The notes beneath the pieces are model-generated. The model did no database searches. It was given only the letters and a program-made list of their open reading frames with translations, and had not been told where the DNA came from. Below are positions 23,461-33,690 of a stretch of 64,000 nucleotides of DNA, one piece after another. The stretch comes from Pieris napi (lineage: Eukaryota; Arthropoda; Insecta; Lepidoptera; Pieridae): the NCBI RefSeq assembly GCF_905475465.1, contig NC_062236.1:10054001-10118000 (forward strand), read 5' to 3'. Every line of letters starts with the position of its first letter. The stretch's first letter is position 1. The translations under genes and the position numbers were made by a program.

Positions 23461-23740
23461 CAGTGACACTAAAACCTTTTTTAGGTCTGGGTCTCAGATT
23501 TATTCATATGTTTCATGATCATTTATCAATCTAATAGGCAAGTAGGTGATCAGCCTGAGCCTGACACACGCTGTCAAATTTTGGGTCTAAGGCAAGCCGG
23601 TTTCCTCACGATGTTTTCCTTCACCGTTCGAGCGAATGCTAAATGCGCACATAGAAAGAAATTCCATTGTTGCACAGGGATCAAACCTACGACCTCAGGG
23701 ATGAAAGTCGCACGCTGAAGCCACTAGGCCAACACTGCTC
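23461..23740 (-). mobile_element. tRNA-derived SINE, copy 2
   Basis: Same family as 17293-17583: reading on the minus strand, AGCAGTGTTGGCCTAGTGGC, then a GTAGGTTTGATC B-box-like site, ending with AGGTTTTAGTGTCACTGA. Confidence 0.82.
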
Positions 23741-24307
23741 TAGACATAACTTGGGCGCTGTAAATCTTCTACGTACACGGCAAGTTTAAATACAGATGAC
23801 CGTGGCCGACTCGGCTCGGAGTACACTATTAACTAGGGGAAGCCCTGTAACGGCTATATATGTATGTATATGGCAACAATTATTTACAAACAATGCAGTG
23901 CGTTTTAATACGATTGTGATAGGTTCTGTAAGGAAATAGATGAAGGACAGAATAAGTACACTGATAAGAAGGAAAAGGTATAGAAATGTTAGTCACGTGC
24001 GGTTTATGCGGAAGTCGATCTGCGGATAAATTATTAACCTATCATTCTATGATTTCTATATTGATGTTGGCTTCAATATCGCTTCAAAATCAATGGATTA
24101 GTTTAAATATAGACATAGCATCGGTACGGTGAAGGATAATGCTGATCCTGCCTATAATGAAATAAAGCCAAATAAAGCCAAAATAAATAAATTTTTGCCA
24201 CATGCAAAGGACTCTTCGGGCCGGCCATACAGAGTTAGACTAATGGAAAATCCCCGTTTAGGTTGTAGGAACTGTTCACCTTCCTTCCCACACATTTTTT
24301 TTAAATA
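23741..24307. other. Intergenic, nothing recognised
   Basis: Spacer between a SINE and the Tigger-like element. No coding exon or repeat with clear ends was found. Confidence 0.5.
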
Positions 24308-24776
24308 CAGGCAGTCCTGGTCTTACGTCGTTTCGATTTACGTCGTTTCAAGTTACGTCGAACAATGTTTTGACACTATTCCTCAAGCATACGTCATTTG
24401 TTTCGATTTCCGGCATAGGAGAATTCACTTGTTTTGTGCAAATTTGGAGAATGCCATGAAAATTTTTGAAGAAAATGATCCTAATTTTGAGAGAAGTTCC
24501 AACGTTAATAACAAAATTTGTGCAGCCTATCAGTGTTAGGTACCGAAGATCTGTATGATAGCAATTTCATAAGTGCATAATATATAATTATTATAAGAAC
24601 TTACTTTTGATAATAAAGTATGTATATCCTTTGTTATAAAAGCGGTTTTTTTTTTAATTTCGAGTCCGTGTGGATCCTAACCCTTGAGTTTTACATGTAA
24701 ACATACGAAAAAATATGTCTCGACTTACGTCGCGTATTTCGAGAACCTAACATGCCGTAAGTACGAGGACTACCTG
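24308..24776 (+). mobile_element. Non-autonomous Tigger/pogo-like DNA transposon
   Basis: 469-bp element with inverted ends CAGGCAGTCCTGGTCTTACG (left) and CAGGTAGTCCTCGTACTTACG-like (right, reverse strand), flanked by TA at 24306-24307 and 24777-24778. Inside, a frame near 24410-24536 encodes ...FEENDPNFERSSNVN, similar to the C-terminal end of Tigger-type transposases. It is an internally deleted, inactive copy. Confidence 0.82.
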
Positions 24777-25016
24777 TATTTATAATTCTACAACACATGA
24801 TAACTTTAAGGCATTTGTCTAAAAATTCATTGCGACAATTCAAGACATCAGCGTCCCAAGAATGATTCAACACAATTTGATTGAATCTTGTTAAGTGTGA
24901 TTCAGATGTTTTCTCAGTAAAAATCAATTTTTTAATTGATACCGTATTGAAATTGTATGACACACATCACATTGATTTCTTCTAACGTATGAATCTCAGT
25001 TGAAGTTTATTAATCA

Positions 25017-25437
25017 CTAGCTGGCCTGGCGAACATCGTACCGCCCAACAGTCGATTCTTTATTTGTTTAATATACTTATTCTGCTATTCGGGACACCGG
25101 TCTAGCTAGTAAGATAAAAAAAAGAAAGTTGATAAGACATACATTATGTCAAAAAATAAAAATTCACCTTCCCGGAACCCCTCCACTAACATTTGAACTT
25201 TATGATATGGTATTAAAGTTCAAATTGACTTTTAAGTATTATTACGAATATTTTGTATGGTAATATAGAAAAGTGTTGTTTTAAGACTTTTCACTCATTT
25301 TTTTTAAATTTTTCTCTCCGTAAGAACCATCCTCGTACTTCAAGGAATATTATAAAAAAAAATCAGACAAATCGGTCAAGCCGTTTTCATGTTATGTCAT
25401 GACAACGGAAAACGGGTTTCATTTTTATATATATAGA
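25017..25437 (-). mobile_element. Non-autonomous Helitron, copy 1
   Basis: On the minus strand it begins TCTATATATATAAAAATG after an A and ends GCCAGGCCAGCTAG before a T, as Helitrons do (insertion between A and T, TC...CTAG ends, no target duplication). A copy of almost equal length lies at 57401-57823 in the opposite orientation. Confidence 0.85.
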
Positions 25438-26809
25438 TTATCGTTTTGATATGTTTAAAAACAAGAGTAATTCTCCTTGAGATGGAAACCAAGGACCACG
25501 TGATGATAACGCGTCTTGTTTATTATCTCTATTTCGGTGTTATTTCCAATATAATAGTAGTTTCTGGGTCAAGGGAGTGCTTTAAATTATAAATAAAACC
25601 TCTATTATTCCACTTACCACAACGCTAGTATGACGAAGAATGCTATGGGGAATGTTGCCAATTGGCTTTACTTACTCTAAACTTACTGTGTAAGGTGGTA
25701 CAATCGTAAGTTCGCATATTCTGCCACACACAATGGCGCGCAAATTTGTCTTTAAAGGAATTTTACATGTTACATTATTGGTTATTATATGAATCGGTCA
25801 GTTCTTATATTATTTGTATCGTACATATCATATGTTATTAAATGTATACCAACTAGTGTCTCACGCAAATAATCATTTATTGAATAATACATTTTTTTCC
25901 AAAAGTAATACACCAAGTCTATCTTTAAAGACTCTAGTCTTGAGTAGTGATTAAAAAAAACAATGGTGCGACCTCTAAGACCTTTCGTGATCTGTTTTTT
26001 CTTAATAGGCAAGTGATCCGCCTTCTGTGCCTGACACTGGCCAATTTTTTGTTCTAAAGCGTGCTGTTTCGGTGGTTTTCCTTCACCGAACGTCCATTGA
26101 TGCACAAACGTGATTCGAACGCATGATTCTCGGTTGAGAGGCTCAAGCCACTAAGCCAACACTGCTAATAATTGCACAGAGTAATAATTGCATGAGCAAA
26201 ATAAGTTTAATGTGTTTAATTGAGGTTGTAGTCTTTTCAAAAGTCGGCGTTACAACCCCTGGACGATGAAGACGAAGATACGAACGATCGGTCAGCGTAG
26301 TGATTGTTAGTGTTGGGCGTGCACTTCTTACCACTAAAACTGTTGATGTATGTTTGCCCAAAAATTTCTCATAACGAAAAAACATCGATCCTTAATATAA
26401 GTCAGGTATATTAAATTACCTAATATTAAAGGGACCAGTTCAAGTTTCATTAAAATGTCTTCAGTAGTATAGGAGATATGGGAAGAATTTCGGGGATTCT
26501 GGGGGGTAATAAAACTAAAAGAAAAGGATATATTGAGAGTGCAAATCTTTTTAACTTAGTTATTAAAAGAAATCGTATAATAACCGTGACCTGTGAATCA
26601 ATGTCTGTAGTATTTACACAGTACATAATGGAAGTCAAGGTCTATGCCTACAATATACATAACAGAATGTACTCAGAAACTACATAGTACATATACTCTT
26701 TAAGACGAGTAAGATGTAATAGTATTATTAACAAATAAAAAACATTTATATGTATTTTTATTGCCTGGTCTGGAAATCTCTAGTTCTCTGGTCGAAATCA
26801 ATCAAATCA
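25438..26809. other. Intergenic with a SINE, no gene
   Basis: Apart from the SINE at about 25955-26166, this region shows no recognisable exon. Short frames here have no family resemblance. Confidence 0.5.
25955..26166 (-). mobile_element. tRNA-derived SINE, copy 3 (diverged)
   Basis: Minus-strand copy with AGCAGTGTTGGCTTAGTGGC at its head and a degenerate GCGTTCGAATC B-box. It is more diverged than copies 1 and 2, and its tail is incomplete. Confidence 0.7.
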
Positions 26810-27035
26810 AAATTTAAGGTTTTTTTGCCGCGCACCACCACTATGTGGAACCAGCTACCCACTGAAGTATTTCCGAACCAATTCGACATAGGGTCCTTCA
26901 AGAAAAGAGCGTACCAATTCTTAAAAGGCCGGCAACGCACTCGCGAGCCCTCCGACATTGAGAGTGTCCATGGGCAGCGGTATCATTTAACATCAGATGA
27001 GCGTCCTGCCCGTTTGCCCCGTTCTATAAAAAAAA
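26810..27035 (+). mobile_element. LINE 3' fragment (Pol C-terminus and tail)
   Basis: Encodes PRTTTMWNQLPTEVFPNQ and SFKKRAYQFLKG, the conserved C-terminal end of CR1/Jockey-type Pol proteins. Next come a short 3'UTR (GATGAGCGTCCTGCCCGTTTGCCCCGTTCTAT) and an A-run. The copy is strongly 5'-truncated. A related tail is at 55655-55791. Confidence 0.8.
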
Positions 27036-27097
27036 ATCGACGAACGAGAAATAGAAATTTCAAATGCTATGGATCATTTTACAATATCTATAAAACA

Positions 27098-27143
27098 GGT
27101 GCAATGTTTGCCAAGAGGCTTCAGCGTTGGACTCTCATCCCTA
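27098..27143 (+). repeat. SINE head fragment
   Basis: GCCAAGAGGCTTCAGCGTTGGACTCTCATCCCT matches the tRNA-like head of the SINE family seen at 63541, but the rest is missing. Confidence 0.5.
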
Positions 27144-27184
27144 TGTCAAAAAAGTCTACTTTTTTCATTCAACACCTTTTTCAG

Positions 27185-27305
27185 TCACCGTGACCACGCA
27201 CGCTGTAAAGCACGCAAAACGACGGTTAAATTTAAAATTATGTTAAATAATTGTAAATTTATAATAATACATAACTTTAATCCGGTTAAAAAGTGTTTTC
27301 TTTAA
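27185..27305 (+). repeat. AT-rich dispersed repeat, copy 1
   Basis: CACGCTGTAAAGCACGCAAAAC followed by TAAATTTAAAATTATGTTAAATAATTG and a CCGGTTAAAAAGTG end. The reverse complement of the same order lies at about 54367-54472. Probably the 3' end of a non-LTR element; the class is not certain. Confidence 0.65.
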
Positions 27306-27714
27306 GTAATTTAAGTCTAACCTTTACTAAAAAGGTTATACATAAAGTATCCAATAATACTGCTAATAATCTCTATTAAGGGGAAGACACTACTTACATT
27401 ACTATGTAGGTTAAGAAAATTGTAAATACTGTATATTTGATTGTTATTTTGTTATTTAATGTAAATAAAACAACAAAAATATATTACAGACATCCTAATT
27501 AACTGTAAAGTGTAAAATTTCATCGGTAGTTAACAATACATGATATATTATATAAGTCGGTCATTTTGCCCTTCGCTTTGTTTATCAAAGCCATGTTTGT
27601 ACGATGTGTATGTCTTCTTGAAGGTTCTTCGACTGATTTAATATGAACTGAAAATCTTTGAGTCAGAAATTATAATTTAGAATATAGTTTACTTATCTTA
27701 CATTAAACTACTTG

Positions 27715-27990
27715 TTGGTTTCCGTATTCGTTATTTTTTCTTTCTTTTCTCCGCCAAGTTTTTTATTTTACACAATGTTTGTTAGGTGCTGCAACCATTA
27801 CACCATATGCCACATGACTTCTTAAGTAATTAATAGTTATTTAATAATAATAAAATAAATTTAAAAAAAAGATTTGTCCTCTAGCAGTAGGAGGCATGAT
27901 GAAATAGGAGCACGCACTTACATTCTCGTGGGAAAAAAACGTAAATCATAGTCGAAATAACTAACATCACCGCATACACGAATTCAATTA
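27715..27990 (-). repeat. Dispersed LINE-like 3' end, copy 2
   Basis: Reverse-strand copy of the repeat at 14480-14818, with CTAGCAGTAGGAGGCATGAT, ATGAAATAGGAGCACGCA, GGTGCTGCAACCATTACACC and related landmarks. The outer 3' part is missing. Confidence 0.65.
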
Positions 27991-28279
27991 CGACCACTCA
28001 CCACAAGTAGCTCCCGTTCACGTTAAGCTTGATCTTATCTTAGGACTTCATAAATAAACAACTCACTTAACTTTATGTATTTCTAAACCGATTGCATCAG
28101 CAAGCCCTTGAGCCGTTTTCGCATTCTACCGGGTTCAGGGCCGAGGTCAAAACTTTTTTATCATAGTGTTTAGTACTGACATTCTGCCTTAGGCTACTTT
28201 TTCAGAACAAAACTACAATGCATATAGCTAATGTAAAATATTGCACAAATATAAGTGAAAAAAATATTAGCGCCAGTAA

Positions 28280-28354
28280 ACTAAAATATAATATGTAACT
28301 TAACAAATATTAGGTTACATATAATATTTGTTAAGTTACATATTATATTTTAGT
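28280..28354. repeat. Perfect 33-bp hairpin
   Basis: Bases 28280-28312 and 28322-28354 are exact reverse complements with a 9-base loop. The stem is AT-rich (starts ACTAAAATATAATATG). An outer GCGC pair (28270 region and 28369 region) suggests a slightly longer imperfect arm. It could be a small foldback element or a hairpin RNA; nothing else indicates which. Confidence 0.85.
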
Positions 28355-29850
28355 TAATAATTAGAAGCGCAAATCAATTGTTAGCTAACTTACACTTGTA
28401 GCCAATACATTGTAATACGCCAGTTTAGTAATAGTTGTGGTCTTTAGTTTTTATTTTTTTTTTATTTTTTATAACTAATGTTATATATTGTAATATAACA
28501 TTCTCGTTTCAGAAAAACGGTCGGCTACACATAAATTCTTTATAGGCAACAGAAGGGTCACTTAGATTTAAGAACCCTTAAATAAGTCTAGTAAGTTTTT
28601 TTTAACGTCGCAACCCCACTACTCCTAATTTTATGTTGTTCTAAGGTCATGTTTTAAACGATTTAAAACGAGCTTCAAACAAAGAGTTTTATTTATTAAA
28701 ACATCCCTCCAACAATCGCCACCGAACTTTACTCGCACCGAGTAGTTTTTACGAACGGGTTTTACTACAGTTTATTAATACTTAGTCGAATGGTGAAACT
28801 ACAGGTCTACCTATATTTTGTTTCCAAAATATCCGTAGTTATTTGCTTTAAAAATGACAATTGGTTTCAATTACAAAAAGCTCTCGTCTCATAGCAAATT
28901 CGTTTATAATAACTTATGTTTTTCAAATGTACCATGGCCTGTCGTTTATGACCTTTCTACAAGGCAATCAGCTAAGTCCATAGTAAATACTTAACTCTGA
29001 GAAGGAACTTATAAATAATTTGATAATAATCTTTTTAGATAAATCACGGAATGACAGTCATTTATATTGTAATGTTTACTATTTTAAACTTAGTGTCGTC
29101 ATAAACGTTTATAATATGTAGGAATGTGGGATATAGGATATGCAATATTGTTTATGGCCAAGAGCGAGTTGGTAAGCCGGCTTTCTCTCGATTTTTTCCT
29201 CCACCGAAAGGGCAAATGTTAATTGTGTGTAGTGCGAAACTGGGGTTTCTACGCTGGAAATATAACACTGCCAATTTAAACGAACCTCAATTTTTTTACT
29301 GAATAAACGAAACTGGCTTAGATTTTAAAGAGAAATAATTTTTGGATCATATAGATACATCATTCTAGCTAGGTTATTAAATATTATATATAACTACGTT
29401 ATTTCTTTATATTGTCTGGAGTGGGGAATAATTTATTATTAATTCTATAATAATAATGACTTTGGCCTCAGGTTAAATCTGTTTTTTATAGACTAGTCTA
29501 GCCTTCAGTGACATATGGTTGATTATTTTTATCTTAAATATGTTGGTTTCACCACTATGTTTATTGTTTACATACGTATGAGCAAGTGTTAATTGCGCAC
29601 AGAGAGCGAAAAATATATTGGTGCATAGATGTGAATCGAGCATAAATGACCTCAGAATTGTGTTCCGCACGTTCGATTCACTAGTCCAACATTGCTATAA
29701 TTCCGTGACAATACAAAAAAGTAATAAGCAAATAAAATACTTAGCAAAATTAACTTTAGTTTTATAGTACGCTTGACTTAAGATTTTTTAACATTATTTT
29801 TAAATTGTTTTGGAATTTTACGTAAGTTGTTGAGTGCGCACTAATATTAT
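28355..29850. other. Intergenic with degenerate SINE pieces
   Basis: No gene recognised. Two worn SINE pieces on the minus strand are visible at about 29160-29275 (AAGCCGGCTTTCTCTCG ... CACTGCCAA) and about 29560-29697 (GCACAGAGAGCG ... TTCACTAGTCCAACATTGCT). Confidence 0.5.
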
Positions 29851-29900
29851 TATTATTTAATTAACACACTGGCAGCTTTTAATAAGCTGATGCGCGTGTA

Positions 29901-32597
29901 TTAAGGGATTTGGAGAAACTTGTCCAGTCTATTTTTAAAGGTGTTCACAGATGGTGCACTGATCACACTTTCCGGAAGCCTATTCCAGTCGGCCACTACA
30001 CGGTTTGGGAGAAAGTTCTTTAGGGAATTTGTGTTGTGTTGAGTGGTCTTAAGTTTTAAAGAACTACCCCTCAAATGCGTATTTTCACTTAAAATGAAGA
30101 GCTTCTCAATTCCTGGAACATTATAGTGGCCAGTGAGGATTTTATAGGTTTCAATGAGATTTCCTCGTAATCTCCTACTTCCTAAATCAGTAAGGTCAAG
30201 AGCTTTCAGACGCTCATTATAAGATTTCTTCCTGAATGACCTGATCATTTTCGTGGCTTTTCTTTGAACCCTTTCAAGCAAACTAATATCCTTTATGAAA
30301 TAAGGATCCCAAATGCTGTAGGCATACTCTAATAGTGGTCTAATGTAACATTTATATATCTTTAAGAGTGTTCTTGGTGACAGGCATTTGAATGATTTTC
30401 TCACTAAATAGAGCATGGAATTAGCCTTTTTCACTATATTCATAATGTGACATTCCCACTTCAAATCACAACTGATGGTAACACCCAAGTCTTTTTGCGT
30501 GAATACTGGAATTAACTGCTGTTGACCTAGGCGATAAGTAATGTGCGGATTTTTCTTTCCTATGTGCAATATTGTGCACTTATTAACATTTAGTGACAGA
30601 AGCCACTGCTTGGTCCAATCAAAAATATCATCCAAACCACCCTGTATTGCTTGAGATTGGGAGAGTGGATTTCCAAAAAATTTTATGTCGTCGGCAAAGA
30701 TCGAATGTGAAATCTGTAGTGAGTTCTTCAGATCGGTCATGTAAAGAATAAAAAGTAAAGGGCCAAGTACTGATCCTTGAGGAACGCCACTTAGTACTTG
30801 TCGAGGCAAGGACAGTACATCTCCAATGCGAACTCGAAAATATCTTTCCGTAAGGTAATTCGTAATCCAAGCTAATATTTTTCCTCGGATCCCTAAGTGC
30901 TCTAACTTGCATAAAAGTCGGCGAACTGGGACACGGTCAAAAGCTTTTTCAAAATCTAGGTAGATTATATCTATAGGATCACCCCGGTCGAAACTTCTTA
31001 CCCATTGATTCAGGCACATGAGAAGGTTAGTTGCGACAGATCGTCCTGGTACAAATCCATGCTGTTCGCAGGGTATTATATTTTCATCGAAAAGGAATTT
31101 CCTTAATTTCTCAGCTATAATCTTCTCCATACATTTGGATAATATACACGTAAGACTTATAGGTCGATAGTTGGAGGCTGATAATTTGTTACCTTTCTTA
31201 AATATTGGCACAACAACAGCAGATTTCCAATCGGACGGTACAAGGCCTGTGTTTAGCGATGCATTCATAATTTTGGCTATGTTATCTGCGAGTGATTTGC
31301 CACATTTTTTTAATAGTATGGATGGAATGCCGTCTGGTCCTGACGCTGTTGTGTCGTCAAATGTATCTAGGGATTTTAAAACCATTTCACTCGTAATCGA
31401 GAAAGCATCAAAGGAAGCTTCAGTCCTGGAAAGTTTGATGTTCGGTATTGGTCCATCAGGTTCTGGGGAGTAATTTAACTCAAAGTTATCAGCAAACATT
31501 TCCGCTATCATTGATGGCTCAACAACAAGTTCATCTACCTCATTTTTTAAAACCGATGGAATTCCTGTTTTAGAGCTGAATTGTTTTCTAATGTATGCAT
31601 AAAAAGATTTTGAGGAGGTATCAATGACATTTGATTCAAATTCACTTCGTCGTTTTCTTGTAAGTTTAATTATCAAATTATTTATATATCTGTATCTTTT
31701 GTACATGCTATCAGTCCTGGCTATTCTGTATAAACGCCATAGTTCTTTTTTCTTCTTAGTTAGATGTAATATTTCGTGATTTATCCACGGCTTTTGTAGG
31801 TTTTTATTCTTGCTTTTAGTTTTAAGAGGTATAGATTTTTTAATTGCGTGTTGGATTTGATCTTTAAAGTTGATCCACAGATCATCTGATGAGCACCCTT
31901 GAATAATCAATGAATCAAGTTGGTTATTTAAACTAATATAATCAGCTTTATAGAAATCATATTGGGTCTCTTTTTTAGACTTAACTTCAGTACCAATAAT
32001 TTGTAGAGAGACCGTGAGTACCAAATGGTCACTTCTTCCAACTGGAGGATAATAACGTACCTCACTTATAAGAGTATCGTCATTGCAAAGTACAAGGTCT
32101 AACGTTGACTCCTCGTCGTTTCTTTTTCTTGTGATTTGGTTTACGAATTGATTTAAATTGCTGTTAGAGAACATATTAAAGAAAGATTCACTTACTTTGT
32201 CTAGTTTTTTTACTTGGTTAAGAGGCCATTTTAAGTGTGGTAAATTGAAATCACCTATTATAAGTACCGTGTTCTCAAAGGACGCTTTATCGATTGTATC
32301 AAAAAGGACTTGGTCGGATTCTTGCATAGTGCAGGATGGAGGGCGGTACACACAAGCTAACAGAATTTTTATTCCTTTATATTCGACATCTAGCCATAGA
32401 GCCTCAACACGTGGATCGTGGTAGTTTTTATTTACTTTGGTATAAATCTTTATGTTATTCGTTTCATATGCGGCATATATCAGAACTCCACCTCCGGGTC
32501 TATTCGCTCTATCTAGTCTATATAGGGTATAATGAGGTATATTAATTAGACTATCAGTCAATTTACTGTGTAAATGAGTTTCAGTTATCATTATCAA
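29901..32597 (-). CDS. CR1 ORF2: endonuclease-reverse transcriptase
   Basis: 898 codons from the first ATG. The N-terminal half is an apurinic-type endonuclease (TETHL, VYRPPS, IIGDFNLPH, GRSDHLVL). The C-terminal half is a reverse transcriptase with ASGPDGIPS, NYRPISLTCILSK, YLDFEKAFDRV, SGVPQGSVLGPLLF and the catalytic FADD. The end has the CR1-style WNRLPE...FKNRLDKFL. The endonuclease core visibly begins upstream of this ATG (LNILYTNLASI), and the frame is open back to 32700 without any ATG. The true protein therefore starts in the ORF1 overlap (see the frameshift site at 32705-32711). Confidence 0.95.
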   Translation of the reverse strand: MIMITETHLHSKLTDSLINIPHYTLYRLDRANRPGGGVLIYAAYETNNIKIYTKVNKNYHDPRVEALWLDVEYKGIKILLACVYRPPSCTMQESDQVLFDTIDKASFENTVLIIGDFNLPHLKWPLNQVKKLDKVSESFFNMFSNSNLNQFVNQITRKRNDEESTLDLVLCNDDTLISEVRYYPPVGRSDHLVLTVSLQIIGTEVKSKKETQYDFYKADYISLNNQLDSLIIQGCSSDDLWINFKDQIQHAIKKSIPLKTKSKNKNLQKPWINHEILHLTKKKKELWRLYRIARTDSMYKRYRYINNLIIKLTRKRRSEFESNVIDTSSKSFYAYIRKQFSSKTGIPSVLKNEVDELVVEPSMIAEMFADNFELNYSPEPDGPIPNIKLSRTEASFDAFSITSEMVLKSLDTFDDTTASGPDGIPSILLKKCGKSLADNIAKIMNASLNTGLVPSDWKSAVVVPIFKKGNKLSASNYRPISLTCILSKCMEKIIAEKLRKFLFDENIIPCEQHGFVPGRSVATNLLMCLNQWVRSFDRGDPIDIIYLDFEKAFDRVPVRRLLCKLEHLGIRGKILAWITNYLTERYFRVRIGDVLSLPRQVLSGVPQGSVLGPLLFILYMTDLKNSLQISHSIFADDIKFFGNPLSQSQAIQGGLDDIFDWTKQWLLSLNVNKCTILHIGKKNPHITYRLGQQQLIPVFTQKDLGVTISCDLKWECHIMNIVKKANSMLYLVRKSFKCLSPRTLLKIYKCYIRPLLEYAYSIWDPYFIKDISLLERVQRKATKMIRSFRKKSYNERLKALDLTDLGSRRLRGNLIETYKILTGHYNVPGIEKLFILSENTHLRGSSLKLKTTQHNTNSLKNFLPNRVVADWNRLPESVISAPSVNTFKNRLDKFLQIP

Positions 32598-32701
32598 AGA
32601 AGGTTTGTGCGTTTGAACTTCAATAAGAAAAAGATCGAATTTTGCCGTTATGGATGCTAAGTTAGTGTATAAAATATTAAGTTCGGTTATATGAGGTAAA
32701 G

Positions 32702-33439
32702 CTAGTTTTTTGTAATTGTTGTAATTTTTGGTATGTTGTTAACATATTTTATAGTGAGATCTTTTTCACCCTTTTCGATCCTTAGGGCAAGTTCGTCTCG
32801 CAGACCTTTTAGCTGATCTCTTTGGTACGGGGTCATATCTGAATAAACTCTAACGGGTTTACCAATTTTACTCTTGTTTTTTAAAATATCGGTAGCGACG
32901 CGTTTATTCTCGAAGACGACTTTTATCGGACGTGGCTGTGAGGGGTTAACGACTGCCGGTTTACCTAAGCGAAATACATGCACTATCTTGGGGTCAGGGA
33001 TTGGTATTGGATTGAAGACGTCAGCTATCTTAGCTTTGTCGTAATCCTTTCTTTCCTCTGAAGAACATGATTTTAATTCCGGTATACCAAACACAATAAC
33101 ATTGCAACTGCGCTTCTTTCTCTCCTCTATTTCATTTATAACAGTATCCAAGTTGACAATGGACGGTTGAGTGGTCTTCAGAACCTCGACCTCTTGTTGG
33201 AGCTCAGTAACCAATCTACGCAACTCTGGAACTTGTCTTAAACCGGTCTCACAGTCATTACAAAGATACGATAGTTTGTGCGTCTGAAGTCCAAAGACAC
33301 GCAGTTCGGTCGCAGAAAGACCGTTGCATTTGTTACAAATGAGTCGGCAACACCCTTTGCAAGTTACTTTGACATTTTTCTCGTCCATTTTAGCAAGACA
33401 CTTAAAACATTGAGACATGATGGGACTTTTTAATGTCAA
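32702..33439 (-). CDS. CR1 ORF1: zinc-finger nucleic-acid-binding protein
   Basis: 245 residues, ATG at 33439. The N-terminus has paired cysteines in a PHD-like arrangement (CFKC, CKGCCRLICNKC, CNDC), as in ORF1 of many CR1 elements. Then comes a predicted short coiled coil (LRRLVTELQQEVEVLK) and a C-terminal globular part (NVIVFGIPEL ... VRVYSDMTPYQRDQL). It is thought to bind the element RNA. The stop TAG (32704-32702) directly follows an A-AAA-AAC run. Confidence 0.88.
   Translation of the reverse strand: MTLKSPIMSQCFKCLAKMDEKNVKVTCKGCCRLICNKCNGLSATELRVFGLQTHKLSYLCNDCETGLRQVPELRRLVTELQQEVEVLKTTQPSIVNLDTVINEIEERKKRSCNVIVFGIPELKSCSSEERKDYDKAKIADVFNPIPIPDPKIVHVFRLGKPAVVNPSQPRPIKVVFENKRVATDILKNKSKIGKPVRVYSDMTPYQRDQLKGLRDELALRIEKGEKDLTIKYVNNIPKITTITKN
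32705..32711 (-). promoter_or_regulatory. Candidate -1 ribosomal frameshift site
   Basis: In the ORF1 frame the last codons are ACA AAA AAC TAG, which contains the heptamer A-AAA-AAC in the X-XXY-YYZ register. A -1 slip there moves ribosomes into the ORF2 frame (AAA CTA GCT TTA...), which has no start codon of its own before the endonuclease core. No obvious downstream hairpin was found by eye. Confidence 0.6.
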
Positions 33440-33690
33440 TATATTTATTTTATTTTATTTTTTTCTTTGTTTTTTGAGGGTAGGTCTTTTACAGCACTTT
33501 TAAATTACTAATTTTTAGAGTGTTACACAACAAATAGCTATGTTTCCAATAGTTCTAGCACAAGTTAAAAGTTTTCTCCAAATCACATACACTTTTCACT
33601 ACAATCGCGCGTATACAACCATATAATTAGATTAAAAAAAACACAGGAGCTGCGTAATACGATGTTGACAGGTTGACGACGCGGCGAGAC

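Larger units (their letters stand above)
29850..33690 (-). mobile_element. CR1-type non-LTR retrotransposon, near full length
   Basis: Two intact frames: ORF1 (33439-32702) and ORF2 (about 32700-29901), both on the minus strand. The 3' end runs into an (AAT)n-like simple repeat near 29865-29850, a common tail for CR1 relatives. The 5' UTR probably extends to about 33690, but the exact ends and a target duplication could not be fixed because both flanks are AT-rich. Intact frames suggest a young copy. Confidence 0.88.

Noticed and set aside
24129..24539. 136-codon frame taken as a host gene
   Set aside because: Its second half is the transposase C-terminal remnant of the Tigger-like element; the first half is unrelated sequence crossing the element border.
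28280..28354. Calling the perfect hairpin a microRNA gene
   Set aside because: Animal microRNA precursors normally contain mismatches, and no expression or conservation can be seen here.
29901..32597. Reverse transcriptase considered as a retron or diversity-generating element
   Set aside because: Endonuclease-RT architecture, an ORF1 partner and the animal setting identify a CR1 LINE.
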